The notes under the pieces were generated by a model. It worked only from the letters and a program-made list of their open reading frames with translations. It had not been told where the DNA came from and did not search any database. A stretch of DNA of 15,723 nt, taken from Deltaproteobacteria bacterium. Lineage in GTDB: Bacteria; Desulfobacterota; DSM-4660; Desulfatiglandales; Desulfatiglandaceae. The stretch lies in the NCBI GenBank assembly GCA_018644785.1, contig JABGPV010000108.1:1-15723 (forward strand), in the 5' to 3' direction. How positions within the stretch are numbered: the first letter of the stretch is position 1; every line of letters starts with the position of its first letter. Positions 1-6,173 of the stretch are shown piece by piece. Both the position numbers and the translations under genes were made by a program.

Positions 1-16
1 AAACAGACCGAGGGCC

Positions 17-43
17 GTGCTTTAAGCATTTTGCCTAAAGCAC
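17..43. repeat. Short perfect inverted repeat (hairpin)
   Basis: GTGCTTTA (17-24) and TAAAGCAC (36-43) are perfect inverted copies around an 11-base centre that can itself pair two more GC steps. No T-run follows on either strand, so an intrinsic terminator is not well supported. A second, weaker pair (ACTGCCT at 44-50 and AGGCAGT at 154-160) lies in the same gene-free stretch. The whole of 1-240 has no convincing gene; it may be mobile-element debris, but I do not recognise it. Confidence 0.4.
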
Positions 44-240
44 ACTGCCTTGATCCCGATGGATGACTGGTGCGGATCAGCATACGCTGACCGAGAACCT
101 AACAGCGAGAAATAGCGGGCGCGAATTGGAGGGTTAAACAAAGCCGTGCTGGTAGGCAGTTTGGAGCTAAGAAAAAAAATAGAGTTTTTTTAATGGAGAG
201 GTGTTTTTTCTCTTGACTAGCCCTTTAATGGATGACCCCT

Positions 241-654
241 TCAGATGGCCGTCGCATAGCCCGCGTCCTTGAACAACTGCCCCATGGTGAACGCCTTGCC
301 CGGGAGCGTGTTCGTGGTACCGGGCAGGATGACCAGCGACAGGCCATTTCGGATGGAGTATTGTCCGGTCATCAGCGCCGCCCTCGATGGTGTGCAGGCG
401 GGCTCCACCAGAAACTGTGTAAAGCGTAGACCCTCGCTGGCGAGTCGATCAATGTTCGGCGTCGGCGCTCCACGAAGCTCTCCACCACCGTACGGACCCA
501 TGTCGCCGTAGCCCACGTTATCGGCGAGGATGAATACCACGTTGGGCTTCTGCTGTTTCTTCTCTTTCGCCATCGCCGGCGTGCCGGCGAAAATAGCCAT
601 TGCGACAAGTGCACAGCCGAATGAATTCAGCATGGTGAGTGGTTTCATTGTCAT
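241..654 (-). pseudogene. Truncated sulfatase (N-terminal fragment)
   Basis: N-terminal part of an exported type I (formylglycine) sulfatase, an enzyme that removes sulfate esters from substrates in the periplasm. A hydrophobic signal peptide ending near AMA is followed by the metal-binding start ILADNVGYGD and the CTPSR signature, whose cysteine would be oxidised to formylglycine by the sulfatase-maturing enzyme. Family members are about 450-600 residues; this frame stops after about 137, at GYATAI, just where sulfatases continue with the conserved GKWHLG segment. The remaining domain is absent from the 240 bases downstream. I chose ATG at 654; a TTG at 672 extends the frame, and neither has a clear ribosome binding site. 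Without the rest of the metal site it cannot be an active sulfatase, so it is most likely a gene remnant cut by a rearrangement. Confidence 0.85.
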
Positions 655-729
655 ACTTTTTCTCGTGATCAATGATTGAAAATCAGCTAACGCGAAAATT
701 ACCGGTTTATCTGGTGTATTTTATTTTTA

Positions 730-756
730 GAATTCGGTATCCTGTCCCCGGAATTC
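730..756. repeat. REP-like repeat with GGGGAC core between two GAATTC sites
   Basis: Two GAATTC hexamers (730-735 and 751-756) flank a TGTCCCC core. The pattern resembles dispersed GGGGACAG-type repeats often seen near REP-associated or IS200-like transposase genes. Related motifs occur at 3027-3039 and 6175-6194. The family assignment is from memory of similar sequences. Confidence 0.35.
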
Positions 757-875
757 GCTTGTGTGAAATAAAAAATAGCGCTGTGAGGTTTTTGTGTTCT
801 CGTCAGTCAGACATCTTTTCCATCTGAATATGGGAAATAAAAGAGAAACCTTAAAACCTTACAGAGTCCCTATCC

Positions 876-947
876 CCATAACGAGTAGCTCACAAGTTGG
901 GAAGGAGCGACAGCGGATTCCCAGTCCTGTGAAGAGAGGTGTTGGGC
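876..947 (-). repeat. Imperfect palindrome after the ATPase gene (attC-like or hairpin)
   Basis: Read on the minus strand, directly after the stop codon of the ATPase gene, GCCCAAC is followed by two nested stem pairs: TCACA/TGTGA (928-932 with 890-894) and TGGGAA/TTCCCA (918-923 with 898-903), separated by unequal spacers of 4 and 3 bases and closed by a 14-base loop. An unequal spacer and a leading RYYYAAC box are features of integron attC sites. The right-hand box is poor (GTTATGG against GTTRRRY), so this is only attC-like. No T-run follows, so it is not a standard terminator. Confidence 0.35.
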
Positions 948-951
948 TTCG

Positions 952-2472
952 TCAAATTAGCTTTCGACCGCATTGACGGCACACTGGATCTTCACCTTCT
1001 GGATAGAGATCAATGTTGATTAAATTGTCGGTAATACAGTGCCCACAGGGCAACCAGCGATCTTGAACAAATTCCTCAAAAGGGATCGCTCTATGCATTA
1101 CCCTCACAACACATGGGTCAACGACACCATATAAGTAGGTGGGTCTGGTGGCAGGCGGTATAATCACTGTCCCTACCTGAGAAACGATTCCAAGATTTAC
1201 CCAGGAAGTAATTTTGTTGCGTGCCCCATTAGCAGAAATTTTAAGAATGTCGTTAGCAACGAAGTTTGTTGTAAAAAGCTCCCGCCCAACACGTTGAAGA
1301 TCTTTGAGAATGTTTTCCCCATAGTTTTCTATGCATATTTTTTCACTGTGAGATACCGTTGCTTGATCAATAGCCGTTATCGAAATCCTTCGTGCATTTG
1401 GATCACGATCACCCTGAATCGCCAATATGCGTTCACAAAGGCGAATGAGGTTTCTAGGGGAACCATTAGCCATTAAGCAGAGCTGGTCATCGATGCTGCA
1501 CGGCTCTTCCAGCAAGACATCAAATGTACTTATTTTTCCTCTACTGAATGCCAATAGACGTTTCGATAAAACTTCTTTCAAGCTTTTTCTATTCCATTTC
1601 AATTCATACTGTGGCACTCGGTCAGGGCGTGCGTCTGACCGAAAGAAAGGTTCGATTTTATCCCAGAGAAAAAACTTGAAACCGTAACCCGAGAGTCCAA
1701 GAAGCTCCAAATCACGCATTAAAGGCTGAATTAGCTGATAAGTTCTCTTGGGATCGTTGCCGGTCTTTTCTGTTTCGTCAGGTCTATCTACTAGAACATA
1801 TATTGACTTAAAACCAATTTTTCTAACTAGCTCTAGCAATGATTCAAGCTGAAACTTATAGGTTTCTCCCAGACGTTTTTCTTCCTGTTTAGCGTCGGGC
1901 AAATCAATCTTTTCGAGATCATATGCCTTCAAAAGAAAATTGATAACAGATTCCATGAAACCGACGTGTCTGCTCCAAAAATTTTTAAACTTATCTGGTA
2001 GACTCTTCAGCTCATTAAGGAACTCTTGCATGCTATCCCCAGTTAGATCCCCGAGGTAAGCATGGATAAAAACGGTCAACTGCTTCTTTTCCTCTTTGGA
2101 TAAGTTTTTCGAAACGTCTGGCCATTCGCTTAGGTAAGAAAGAAATGAAATTAGGATGCGTGTAATGAGATTTCTTAAATGATACTGAAGCGTTATGTCG
2201 CTGATTTTTTGGCCAGCACTAAACTCAAATCGATCATAGGTAACGGCCAGATATCTGGATGCATTAGATGCTGCCTCGACCATGCGCCGTTGCGCTGTCT
2301 TTCCTGCTCCACGTGGAGCCAATACAACAGACGAATTAGGTGAGTTGGAATCTCCGATGATTGCATCAAAATATGGCGGAGGAACGAAATAAGATTGGAG
2401 AGACTCCTCCTCGTCAGCGTTTGTCTTGAGGAAAGGATGAGACTCAAAACCGAGTTGAATGTAGAATGCCAC
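952..2472 (-). CDS. AAA-type P-loop ATPase with C-terminal zinc ribbon
   Basis: A 506-residue predicted ATPase of unknown role. An N-terminal segment with ADEE and YFVPPPYF (residues 19-35) leads into a Walker A motif APRGAGKT at 52-59, then a Walker B-like VLVDRPDE with D229, D232 and E233. Around GSPRNLIRL is a sensor-2-like element as in Orc1/Cdc6-type AAA ATPases, followed by a probable winged-helix region. The last 31 residues form a zinc ribbon with C476, C479, C498 and C501. The start is GTG, chosen because AGGAG (2481-2485) lies 8 bases upstream. It stands alone, with no partner gene on the same strand nearby, next to a dead recombinase. Such ATPases occur in defence and mobile regions, but I cannot tie this one to a named system. 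The frame is intact, so it may be functional. Confidence 0.75.
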   Translation of the reverse strand: MAFYIQLGFESHPFLKTNADEEESLQSYFVPPPYFDAIIGDSNSPNSSVVLAPRGAGKTAQRRMVEAASNASRYLAVTYDRFEFSAGQKISDITLQYHLRNLITRILISFLSYLSEWPDVSKNLSKEEKKQLTVFIHAYLGDLTGDSMQEFLNELKSLPDKFKNFWSRHVGFMESVINFLLKAYDLEKIDLPDAKQEEKRLGETYKFQLESLLELVRKIGFKSIYVLVDRPDETEKTGNDPKRTYQLIQPLMRDLELLGLSGYGFKFFLWDKIEPFFRSDARPDRVPQYELKWNRKSLKEVLSKRLLAFSRGKISTFDVLLEEPCSIDDQLCLMANGSPRNLIRLCERILAIQGDRDPNARRISITAIDQATVSHSEKICIENYGENILKDLQRVGRELFTTNFVANDILKISANGARNKITSWVNLGIVSQVGTVIIPPATRPTYLYGVVDPCVVRVMHRAIPFEEFVQDRWLPCGHCITDNLINIDLYPEGEDPVCRQCGRKLI

Positions 2473-2515
2473 GTGGAATTCTCCTATTATTCCTTCTTAA
2501 TGCACCCAAGCATTG

Positions 2516-2543
2516 ATTATGAAGCAAAATTGCCTGTTAACAA
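2516..2543 (-). promoter_or_regulatory. Possible sigma-70 promoter of the ATPase gene
   Basis: On the minus strand, TTGTTA (2538-2543) and CATAAT (2516-2521) are separated by 16 bases, upstream of the GTG start at 2472. This is a fair match to -35/-10 consensus and would give a leader of roughly 35-40 bases. Confidence 0.35.
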
Positions 2544-2601
2544 TGTCCAATATCTACTGTAAATTCATTCAACAAATCGACTCTGCAGCAACTTTACCGC
2601 C

Positions 2602-2822
2602 ATGAAGCTTCTGGACGAAATGTCTGCCGTCATGCAGAGACGCCACTATTCCATTCACACGGAGCGGAGCTACCGTTCATGGACGGCAAGGTACGCTCAT
2701 TTCCATAACATGAAAAGTCCCGAGCCGGCCTGAAATATGGTGAGAGGAAAATAGAATCCTTCCTGACTCAGCTTGCACGGCACGCAGCGGCAAGGGTATC
2801 AAAGACCGGATTTCCTTTCTGA
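2602..2822 (+). pseudogene. Remnant of integron/phage-type tyrosine recombinase (N-terminal domain)
   Basis: A broken N-terminal SAM-like core-binding domain of a tyrosine recombinase. The first frame (2602-2733, 43 residues) starts with MKLLDEM and contains RRHYSIHTERSYRSW, closely matching the KHYSxRTExSYxxWIxRF pattern of integron integrases and related IS91-associated integrases. It ends in a stop, but the similarity continues in another frame from 2730 (GERKIESFLTQLA, to a stop at 2822), so a frameshift is visible. The catalytic domain with the R-H-R-Y residues is missing from the sequence that follows. The remnant points away from the minus-strand ATPase gene, the same divergent layout that intI has to its cassette array. 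It is too short for automatic gene calls. Confidence 0.75.
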
Positions 2823-3047
2823 AGAAAACTTTATTGGGTGATTTTTTCGCACGGCCGGAAATGTTTCTCCCTCCTGTGCTGATCGGTTGAAAGTGAACTT
2901 CCAAAAAACGGCAAGACCCCGGCGCATGTAACCGGCCGAGATAGCTAGAAACCATTGATAACAGATTGCCTTAAAATTGCAAGGGTTTTGTGACGCGGAC
3001 ACATTTGCGACTTTTAACGAAAATTCGGGGTCTGACCCCTATTATTA
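2823..3047. other. Gene-free stretch
   Basis: No credible gene. Open frames on the minus strand here lack recognisable domains and overlap the recombinase remnant. The only clear structure is the palindrome at 3027-3039. Confidence 0.4.
3027..3039. repeat. GGGGTCTGACCCC palindrome
   Basis: A perfect 13-bp palindrome (GGGGTC, T, GACCCC) just beyond the stop codon of the TetR gene. The motif resembles dispersed repeats at the borders of REP/IS200-type elements. It may mark the edge of the AT-rich TetR/dehydrogenase module. Confidence 0.45.
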
Positions 3048-3614
3048 CTAGAATATCGAGTCGATAAATTTATCAATCAGCAACCCTGGATTATCCAATC
3101 CCTTAGCAATCTCTTTATGTCCAACCAAATGTAATTCTACCAGACCATGGATAAATGCATACAAAATGGCCGTTGCTTCCTTTGCGGTATGATCGGTTGA
3201 ATCCATTACCTTAAGTGTTTTATTGACATATTCCGTTGTTTTCAGAAAAACAAGAAGTGCAGTGGTTTCTATTTCAGGGAATTTTTCAGTGTCCCACCTG
3301 GTATTGAACATTAGCTGGTAATGTTCCGGATTTTCCATTGCGAATCGATGATAAGTGTTGAGGACTTTCACAAGAAATTGTTTCGGATGCGTTGGGGTAT
3401 TTTCCAATTCCAGCATTTTTGATGAAAGAAGACCGAAGTCTTCCACCACAATTTCCGCCAGTAGTGATTGTTTGTTTTTAAAATGCCGGTAGGATGCAGT
3501 CCGTGATAATCCCGCGCAACGCCCGACCTCTCGCATTGATACCGACTCAATACCTTTGCTATCAATAAGGTTGCGGGTAACTTTCAGAAGATTTTGTTTC
3601 GTTTCATTATCCAT
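3048..3614 (-). CDS. TetR/AcrR family transcriptional regulator
   Basis: A 188-residue TetR-type repressor, the usual family length. The N-terminal DNA-binding domain has its helix-turn-helix at about residues 27-46 (MREVGRCAGLSRTASYRHF); the rest is a helical ligand-binding and dimerisation domain, with the HGLVELHLVGH stretch near residues 155-165 recalling the WHG-type C-terminal domain. It is transcribed divergently from the dehydrogenase gene across a 118-bp gap holding two identical-armed 17-bp palindromes, one of which covers the -35 of both promoters. It probably represses itself and its neighbour until an unknown, perhaps carbonyl or hydrophobic, ligand binds. The gene is AT-rich compared with the downstream ATPase operon, suggesting acquisition by transfer. 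Confidence 0.93.
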   Translation of the reverse strand: MDNETKQNLLKVTRNLIDSKGIESVSMREVGRCAGLSRTASYRHFKNKQSLLAEIVVEDFGLLSSKMLELENTPTHPKQFLVKVLNTYHRFAMENPEHYQLMFNTRWDTEKFPEIETTALLVFLKTTEYVNKTLKVMDSTDHTAKEATAILYAFIHGLVELHLVGHKEIAKGLDNPGLLIDKFIDSIF

Positions 3615-3639
3615 TTTCGATCCGTCCCTAAAAAAGATT

Positions 3640-3651
3640 AATAACGTTATT
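3640..3651. repeat. AATAACGTTATT palindrome
   Basis: A perfect 12-bp palindrome overlapping the predicted -10 and start of transcription of the TetR gene. It differs in sequence from the two operators and may be incidental. Confidence 0.3.
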
Positions 3652-3677
3652 TTACCATATCATGTTGACAGCGTCAA
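3649..3677 (-). promoter_or_regulatory. Promoter of the TetR gene
   Basis: On the minus strand, TTGACG (3672-3677) and TAAAAT (3649-3654) are separated by exactly 17 bases. The -35 lies inside the first operator, as expected for autorepression. Confidence 0.6.
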
Positions 3678-3679
3678 CA
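3663..3679. promoter_or_regulatory. TetR operator 1 (17-bp palindrome)
   Basis: TGTTGAC-AGC-GTCAACA is a perfect inverted repeat with 7-bp arms. It contains the -35 hexamers of both divergent promoters. Its arms are identical to those of operator 2, centred 34 bp away, which makes binding by the adjacent TetR protein very likely. Confidence 0.8.
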
Positions 3680-3693
3680 AACTGAACTATGTT
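3665..3693 (+). promoter_or_regulatory. Promoter of the dehydrogenase gene
   Basis: TTGACA (3665-3670) and TATGTT (3688-3693) are separated by 17 bases. Operator 1 covers the -35 and operator 2 the start of transcription, so bound repressor should block initiation. A strong AAGGAGA ribosome binding site follows at 3722-3728. Confidence 0.6.
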
Positions 3694-3696
3694 CAA

Positions 3697-3713
3697 TGTT
3701 GACGGTGTCAACA
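3697..3713. promoter_or_regulatory. TetR operator 2 (17-bp palindrome)
   Basis: TGTTGAC-GGT-GTCAACA has the same 7-bp arms as operator 1 and differs only in the 3-bp centre. It sits at the predicted transcription start of the dehydrogenase gene. Confidence 0.8.
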
Positions 3714-3732
3714 GCGATAAAAAGGAGACCTT

Positions 3733-4629
3733 ATGAAGACATTTTTGGTCACGGGCGCAATCGGTGGATTGGGCTTGGAAATTGTTAAAAACCTTGTAAA
3801 AAGCCGGAAAAATAGAGTTTTCATGGCCATGCGTAATTATGACAAGGGCTTGAAAATTGCCGATGAATTAGATGGGAATATCGAAGTTCTTCAGCTTGAT
3901 TTATCTCTGTTAGCCAATATCCGAAATTTTTTGCAAAAATGGGATATGCCATTAGATGGTTTGATAAACAACGCCGGTGTACAATTTGTAAATGAAACAA
4001 AATTTACCCGGGATGGATTCGAGGAAACCATCGCCGTAAACCATTTAGCGGCCTTTATGCTGACGACTGGATTAATGCCGCACCTTACCGGAGGAAGCGT
4101 TTTATTTATGGGTAGTGGGACACATAATCCAAATTATCCTTTTGGAAAAATGTTTGGATTCAGAGGTGCTCAGTATACCACCATGAATGATTTGCTCGAA
4201 GGGAAAAGTAATGCTCAGACCACGAAACAAAAGAATCTTGACCGATATGCCACCTCAAAACTGCTGAATACGATTATGGCGGTGGAACTATCAAGAAGAT
4301 TTAAGACGTTTTCTTCATATGCACTCGATCCCGGAATGATGCCGGGAACGGGACTTGCCCGGGATCATAGTAGGACCCTTCAGTTTTTGTGGAAAAAAGT
4401 AATGCCCATCATGGGTCATTTTTTACCGGATACCACTACCACAAGGCGGTCCGGTAAAGTTGCCGCTTGGATTATGGAAACGTCAACGATTAAAAATCAA
4501 TCAGGTGAAATATTTTCCTATAACAAAAAGCCCAGTAAATATGTTTGGAAGGAGGTTGCTCTAAATGAAAAAATCGGTAGAGAAGTGTATGAAGACTCAA
4601 TGAAAATTATTGGGAATTATCTTGAATAA
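3733..4629 (+). CDS. Short-chain dehydrogenase/reductase (SDR)
   Basis: A 298-residue NAD(P)-dependent oxidoreductase of the classical SDR superfamily, soluble in the cytoplasm. The Rossmann nucleotide-binding motif TGAIGGLG is at 7-14, NNAG at 79-82, the structural asparagine at 104 in AVNH, the catalytic serine probably S128, and the YxxxK pair is Y172 and K176. The extended C-terminal part and overall layout resemble retinol dehydrogenase/WW-domain-oxidoreductase-like and protochlorophyllide reductase-like SDRs, but the substrate cannot be read from the sequence. It is preceded by a strong ribosome binding site and by a promoter flanked with two TetR operators, so expression is probably induced by a compound related to its substrate. 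Like the TetR gene it is AT-rich and seems to have arrived with it. Confidence 0.93.
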   Translation: MKTFLVTGAIGGLGLEIVKNLVKSRKNRVFMAMRNYDKGLKIADELDGNIEVLQLDLSLLANIRNFLQKWDMPLDGLINNAGVQFVNETKFTRDGFEETIAVNHLAAFMLTTGLMPHLTGGSVLFMGSGTHNPNYPFGKMFGFRGAQYTTMNDLLEGKSNAQTTKQKNLDRYATSKLLNTIMAVELSRRFKTFSSYALDPGMMPGTGLARDHSRTLQFLWKKVMPIMGHFLPDTTTTRRSGKVAAWIMETSTIKNQSGEIFSYNKKPSKYVWKEVALNEKIGREVYEDSMKIIGNYLE

Positions 4630-4654
4630 ATGGGTGAGTCCCATCAGAAGGGAA

Positions 4655-4674
4655 AACCATTTGATCAAATGGTT
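4655..4674. repeat. 20-bp perfect palindrome after the SDR gene
   Basis: AACCATTTGATCAAATGGTT is self-complementary with no central spacer. A short TGGG/CCCA hairpin (4631-4643) precedes it. There is no T-run, so it is more like a protein-binding site or recombination scar than an intrinsic terminator, though it could still slow transcription at the operon end. Confidence 0.4.
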
Positions 4675-4807
4675 GGCTAAATTGAAGGACAAAGCCGAAA
4701 ATTAATGACAGGCGCTACCCTATTTCGTAACCTGATAGCGGCTACGTGCCACCCGGGCATTGCCGGGAGCCGGATGTCGCCACGACCCAAAAACGAAAGG
4801 GATGCCC

Positions 4808-5212
4808 ATGTCGCTGTTTACGGACGAAACCGAATCCGTAGAGGAATCACCGGGATACTTCCGGGGAAGGATCTCCGGGAACTGGTCCGTGAATGGCAAT
4901 CCCAACGGCGGGTACCTCACGGCAATCATGGTTGAGGCGGCCCTCCGAAAAAGCGCTAAGAAATCGACCCCCATCGTCACGGCGGACTCCCTCCCCCCGG
5001 GGATCCTCGCCTCACACGGGATGGTCGCCTGGGTTCCCACCATCGAGTTGACGGTGAACATTCGGAACCTGCCCAAGTCCCGGTGGCTCAACTGCTCCCT
5101 CAGGACCCGCTTCGTGACCTGCGGGTTGCTTGAAGCGGACGGCGAAGTATGGGACGAGAAGGGGAACCTGGTCGCCATCTCCCGCCAGATCGCCCAAATC
5201 CGGACCGGATAA
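4808..5212 (+). CDS. Internally deleted acyl-CoA thioesterase (probably non-functional)
   Basis: A 134-residue remainder of a TesB-like double hot-dog thioesterase, whose relatives are about 260-270 residues and hydrolyse acyl-CoA thioesters. The N-terminal part (residues 1 to about 59) has the expected MSLFTDET start and the NPNGGYL motif of the first hot-dog helix. From about residue 60 the sequence jumps to the second hot-dog domain, with PTIELTVNIRNLP and then LEADGEVWDEKGNLVAISRQ, which closes the protein normally. About 120-130 central residues are missing without loss of frame. I chose ATG 4808 because GAAAGG lies 7 bases upstream; ATG 4802 and 4760 are in frame but poorly placed. The reading frame is open, yet the fold should be incomplete. 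Codon use is GC-rich, unlike the dehydrogenase before it. Confidence 0.7.
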   Translation: MSLFTDETESVEESPGYFRGRISGNWSVNGNPNGGYLTAIMVEAALRKSAKKSTPIVTADSLPPGILASHGMVAWVPTIELTVNIRNLPKSRWLNCSLRTRFVTCGLLEADGEVWDEKGNLVAISRQIAQIRTG

Positions 5213-5321
5213 CATCCCACCTGCATGTTTCGTGCGTAGCGTCGAGAGGCACGAGCATTGATTCCGGTAGACGAATCTTGGTAAAATGAGGAACCCGGAC
5301 TTTCAGAGGACTATTAGCTGA

Positions 5322-5350
5322 TTGAAAAATTTCGCTGGCTGATTTATAAT
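5322..5350 (+). promoter_or_regulatory. Promoter of the nucleotidyltransferase pair
   Basis: TTGAAA (5322-5327) and a perfect TATAAT (5345-5350) are separated by 17 bases. The predicted leader is about 110 bases. A second TTGACA at 5353-5358 lacks a good -10 partner. Nothing else is recognisable between 5213 and 5467. Confidence 0.55.
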
Positions 5351-5467
5351 AATTGACAGGGATTTATTCTTACCCTGAATCCATTCAGTCTGCGTTTGGT
5401 TTATCACTTCCCCCGGCTAAACTGTTCTTGTTGATCCAGTGGGATTGTTTAGAACTGTTGGAAGGTT

Positions 5468-5980
5468 ATGAAAAAGGAAATTCAACAAATCGTTGAGGCT
5501 CTGAACAATGCCCGTGTCCGCTATGTGGTGGCGGGAGGTCTGGCAGTGGTTGCACACGGCTATCTCCGTTTGACCATGGATATTGATTTGGTGATCGATC
5601 TGGAACGCGATAACCTGCTTCGTGGGTTGATCGCGCTGGAAACGATCGGTTACCAACCGCGGCTTCCGGTGACAAAGGAGCAGTTTGCCCATTTACAAAC
5701 GCGTGAGTGTTGGATCAAAGATAGGAATATGATGGTCTTCCCGCTTTGGAACCCATCCGATGCAAACGGTATGGTGATTGATGTATTCGCGAAATGCCCC
5801 TTCGATTTTGCGGATGAGTATGCGAAGGCGAAGTGGATGGAAATTGATGGTGGACCGCAGGTTCCTTTTGTTGGGCTGGATTGCCTTTTAAAAATGAAAG
5901 CGGCAGCGGCGCGACCCAAAGATTTGATTGACATTGAATATCTCAAAAAGGTTCGGGATGAAACGCCGGCAGAAGATTGA
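5468..5980 (+). CDS. Nucleotidyltransferase family protein (possible toxin)
   Basis: A 170-residue protein of the polymerase-beta nucleotidyltransferase superfamily, most like AbiEii/DUF6036-type members. The active-site pattern is visible: glycine pair G23-G24 in VAGGLAVVAHG, metal-binding D38 and D40 in MDIDLVID, and a third acidic residue D105 in VIDVF. The C-terminal KMKAAAARPKDLIDIEYL helix is typical of this group. Such enzymes transfer a nucleotide to RNA or protein and often act as toxins neutralised by a small partner. The small gene that follows overlaps it by 23 bp, implying translational coupling. A GGAAGG ribosome binding site is unusually close to the ATG. Biological target unknown; it could also be a non-toxic modifying enzyme. 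Confidence 0.8.
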   Translation: MKKEIQQIVEALNNARVRYVVAGGLAVVAHGYLRLTMDIDLVIDLERDNLLRGLIALETIGYQPRLPVTKEQFAHLQTRECWIKDRNMMVFPLWNPSDANGMVIDVFAKCPFDFADEYAKAKWMEIDGGPQVPFVGLDCLLKMKAAAARPKDLIDIEYLKKVRDETPAED

Positions 5981-6173
5981 GGATCCTTGGAAGTATGCAA
6001 CGTATGAGGGGGTTGAATGGTTGCAGGTTCGGCAAACCGCCAGGATGACGCTCACCGAACGGTTAAAGGCCCTTGATGACATGATCAGTCTTGCCAGGGG
6101 CCTGCACATGGGGGTGAAAAAATCGCCGGTAAAAATAGAAACCCCCGGGGTTCCCTCAATAAAGAATAAATGA
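5958..6173 (+). CDS. Small protein coupled to the nucleotidyltransferase (possible antitoxin)
   Basis: A 71-residue protein whose ATG lies inside the end of the nucleotidyltransferase gene (23-bp overlap), with an AAAAGG ribosome binding site 7 bases upstream. A TTG at 5928 would lengthen it but is less likely. It is basic at both ends (MKRRQK at the start, KKSPVK near the end), with a central amphipathic helix TARMTLTERLKALDDMISLARGL and a WLQVRQ segment. I recognise no domain. Small helical proteins with an LEWL/ERL pattern often accompany nucleotidyltransferases as presumed antitoxins; that role here is inference from position and size. Confidence 0.6.
   Translation: MKRRQKIEDPWKYATYEGVEWLQVRQTARMTLTERLKALDDMISLARGLHMGVKKSPVKIETPGVPSIKNK

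Noticed and set aside
97..139. ACCTAAC and GTTAAAC boxes resembling the ends of an integron attC site
   Set aside because: The boxes fit RYYYAAC and GTTRRRY, but the 29 bases between them form no paired stem and the two boxes pair over only four bases.
2677..2955. Minus-strand open frame of 92 residues
   Set aside because: It lies opposite the recombinase remnant, has no recognisable domain and no ribosome binding site.
4631..4674. Rho-independent terminator after the dehydrogenase gene
   Set aside because: The hairpins are present but no T-run follows either of them.
4720..5226. Minus-strand open frame of 168 residues opposite the thioesterase
   Set aside because: The plus-strand frame has clear thioesterase motifs; the minus frame is a GC-rich shadow.
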